Part shown: positions 63,573-64,000 of the stretch, one piece after another
Layout of the letters: each line of letters opens with the position of its first letter
Numbering within the stretch: the stretch's first letter is position 1
Assembly (NCBI GenBank): GCA_963783835.1
Contig: CAWAOX010000016.1
Span: 43,449-107,448, forward strand
From: CAIQPS01 sp963783835
GTDB lineage: Bacteria; Actinomycetota; Thermoleophilia; RBG-16-64-13
Direction: 5' to 3'
DNA: 64,000 nucleotides
Translations under genes and position numbers: made by a program
Notes under the pieces: model-generated
The model's input: only the letters and a program-made list of their open reading frames with translations
Database searches by the model: none
What the model was told of the DNA's origin: nothing

Positions 63573-64000
63573 CTACAGCTTGGTCTTGATGAAGCCGGTC
63601 AGTTTGGCCGCGATGGCGTCCGGGTCCGGCACCACGCCATCGGGGGTGAGTTTGTCGATCACCACGGGTAGGACAGCAGCCAGCTTGTCGGCGGCCATGT
63701 CGACGGATATGCCCAGCTTCGCAGCAATGCCCTTCAGACTCTCGGGGTCCATGAGCGACTTGACCTGATCGGCACTGATGCCCAGATTCTCACCTTTGCT
63801 CACCCAGGAATCGGCGACATCCCCCAGCCCACCTTCCTTGACCTTGTCCAGGAGCCCGGTCAGCCCTCCGCTGAAGCCTGCCAGCTCTTCGGCGACGACC
63901 GACTCGACGTCAGCGTCGGTAACCTCGACAGCCGGCGCCGCAGGCACCGCTGCCGCTGCCGTAGCCTCTGGCGGGGCGGCCGAAGCGACCGTGGCTGCGG
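63573..64000 (-). CDS. YidB/DUF937-like protein, 5' end beyond the window
   Basis: The minus-strand frame is open from the window edge through an Ala/Pro-rich stretch and then a helical domain. It contains FSGGLTGLLDKVKEGGLGD, ADSWVSKGENLGISADQV, GIAAKLGISVDMAADKLAA and VLPVVIDKLTPDGVVPD. This is the C-terminal pattern of YidB/DUF937 proteins. A GTG at 63947 is a possible start, but the frame continues to the edge. Role unknown. Confidence 0.75.
   Translation of the reverse strand, partial: AATVASAAPPEATAAAAVPAAPAVEVTDADVESVVAEELAGFSGGLTGLLDKVKEGGLGDVADSWVSKGENLGISADQVKSLMDPESLKGIAAKLGISVDMAADKLAAVLPVVIDKLTPDGVVPDPDAIAAKLTGFIKTKL

Overview
This is a high-GC window (roughly two thirds G+C by eye) with frequent GTG and TTG starts. 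Several lipoproteins carry Thr/Ala/Pro/Ser-rich linkers after the lipobox, and a VanW protein ends in a Thr-rich tail. That style suggests a deep-branching anaerobic actinobacterium (Actinomycetota); this is inference and no rRNA marker is present. No tRNA, rRNA, CRISPR array or insertion sequence was recognised.

Layout. 1-3.1 kb (minus): hydantoinase/oxoprolinase, nitroreductase and Asp/Glu-racemase-like genes, divergent from a TetR regulator followed by an SDR and two tandem MFS permeases (3.1-7.2 kb). 7.3-13 kb: a molybdopterin enzyme pair of the transhydroxylase family and an old-yellow-enzyme/FAD reductase. 13-19 kb: a VanW protein, a decayed second reductase, a lone uroporphyrinogen-decarboxylase-fold (UROD) methyltransferase and an MFS permease. 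19.2-29.4 kb: a regulon centred on a LysR gene. On one side is an operon of acyl-CoA dehydrogenase plus a pyrogallol-phloroglucinol-type transhydroxylase (athL/athS). On the other are etfB, etfA, a membrane Fe-S ETF:quinone-type oxidoreductase and a carboxymuconolactone-decarboxylase-like protein. The two promoters carry the same 37-bp element at the same distance. 29.4-39.2 kb (minus): three UROD-type methyltransferases, two corrinoid proteins, two iron-sulfur flavoproteins, a LVIVD beta-propeller and an unknown protein, plus 3' stumps of two further methyltransferases. 39.3-54.5 kb: two branched-chain-amino-acid-type ABC transporters, each with permease and both ATPases fused in one polypeptide, two TetR regulators, two SDRs, a VapBC pair and a BKACE enzyme. 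54.7-56.5 kb: a second BKACE and an SDR. 56.6-64 kb: quinone reductase, MBL-fold protein, DUF1847 protein, a MalY-like enzyme, a 48-residue membrane protein, a lipoprotein, a B12-binding radical SAM protein and a YidB-like protein running off the window.

How it may work together (inference): uptake of aromatic or carboxylic acids by the Liv-type transporters, O-demethylation by UROD/corrinoid systems, rearrangement or hydroxylation of the polyhydroxybenzene by the Mo enzymes, ring reduction and opening by OYE/SDR-type enzymes, and BKACE cleavage of a beta-keto acid to acetoacetate-level products. Acyl-CoA dehydrogenase electrons would pass through ETF to the quinone pool. 

Quality note: most genes are intact between 1 and 28 kb. 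Between 28.4 and 55.3 kb many carry single-base frameshifts, several at homopolymers, so sequencing error must be weighed against real decay.
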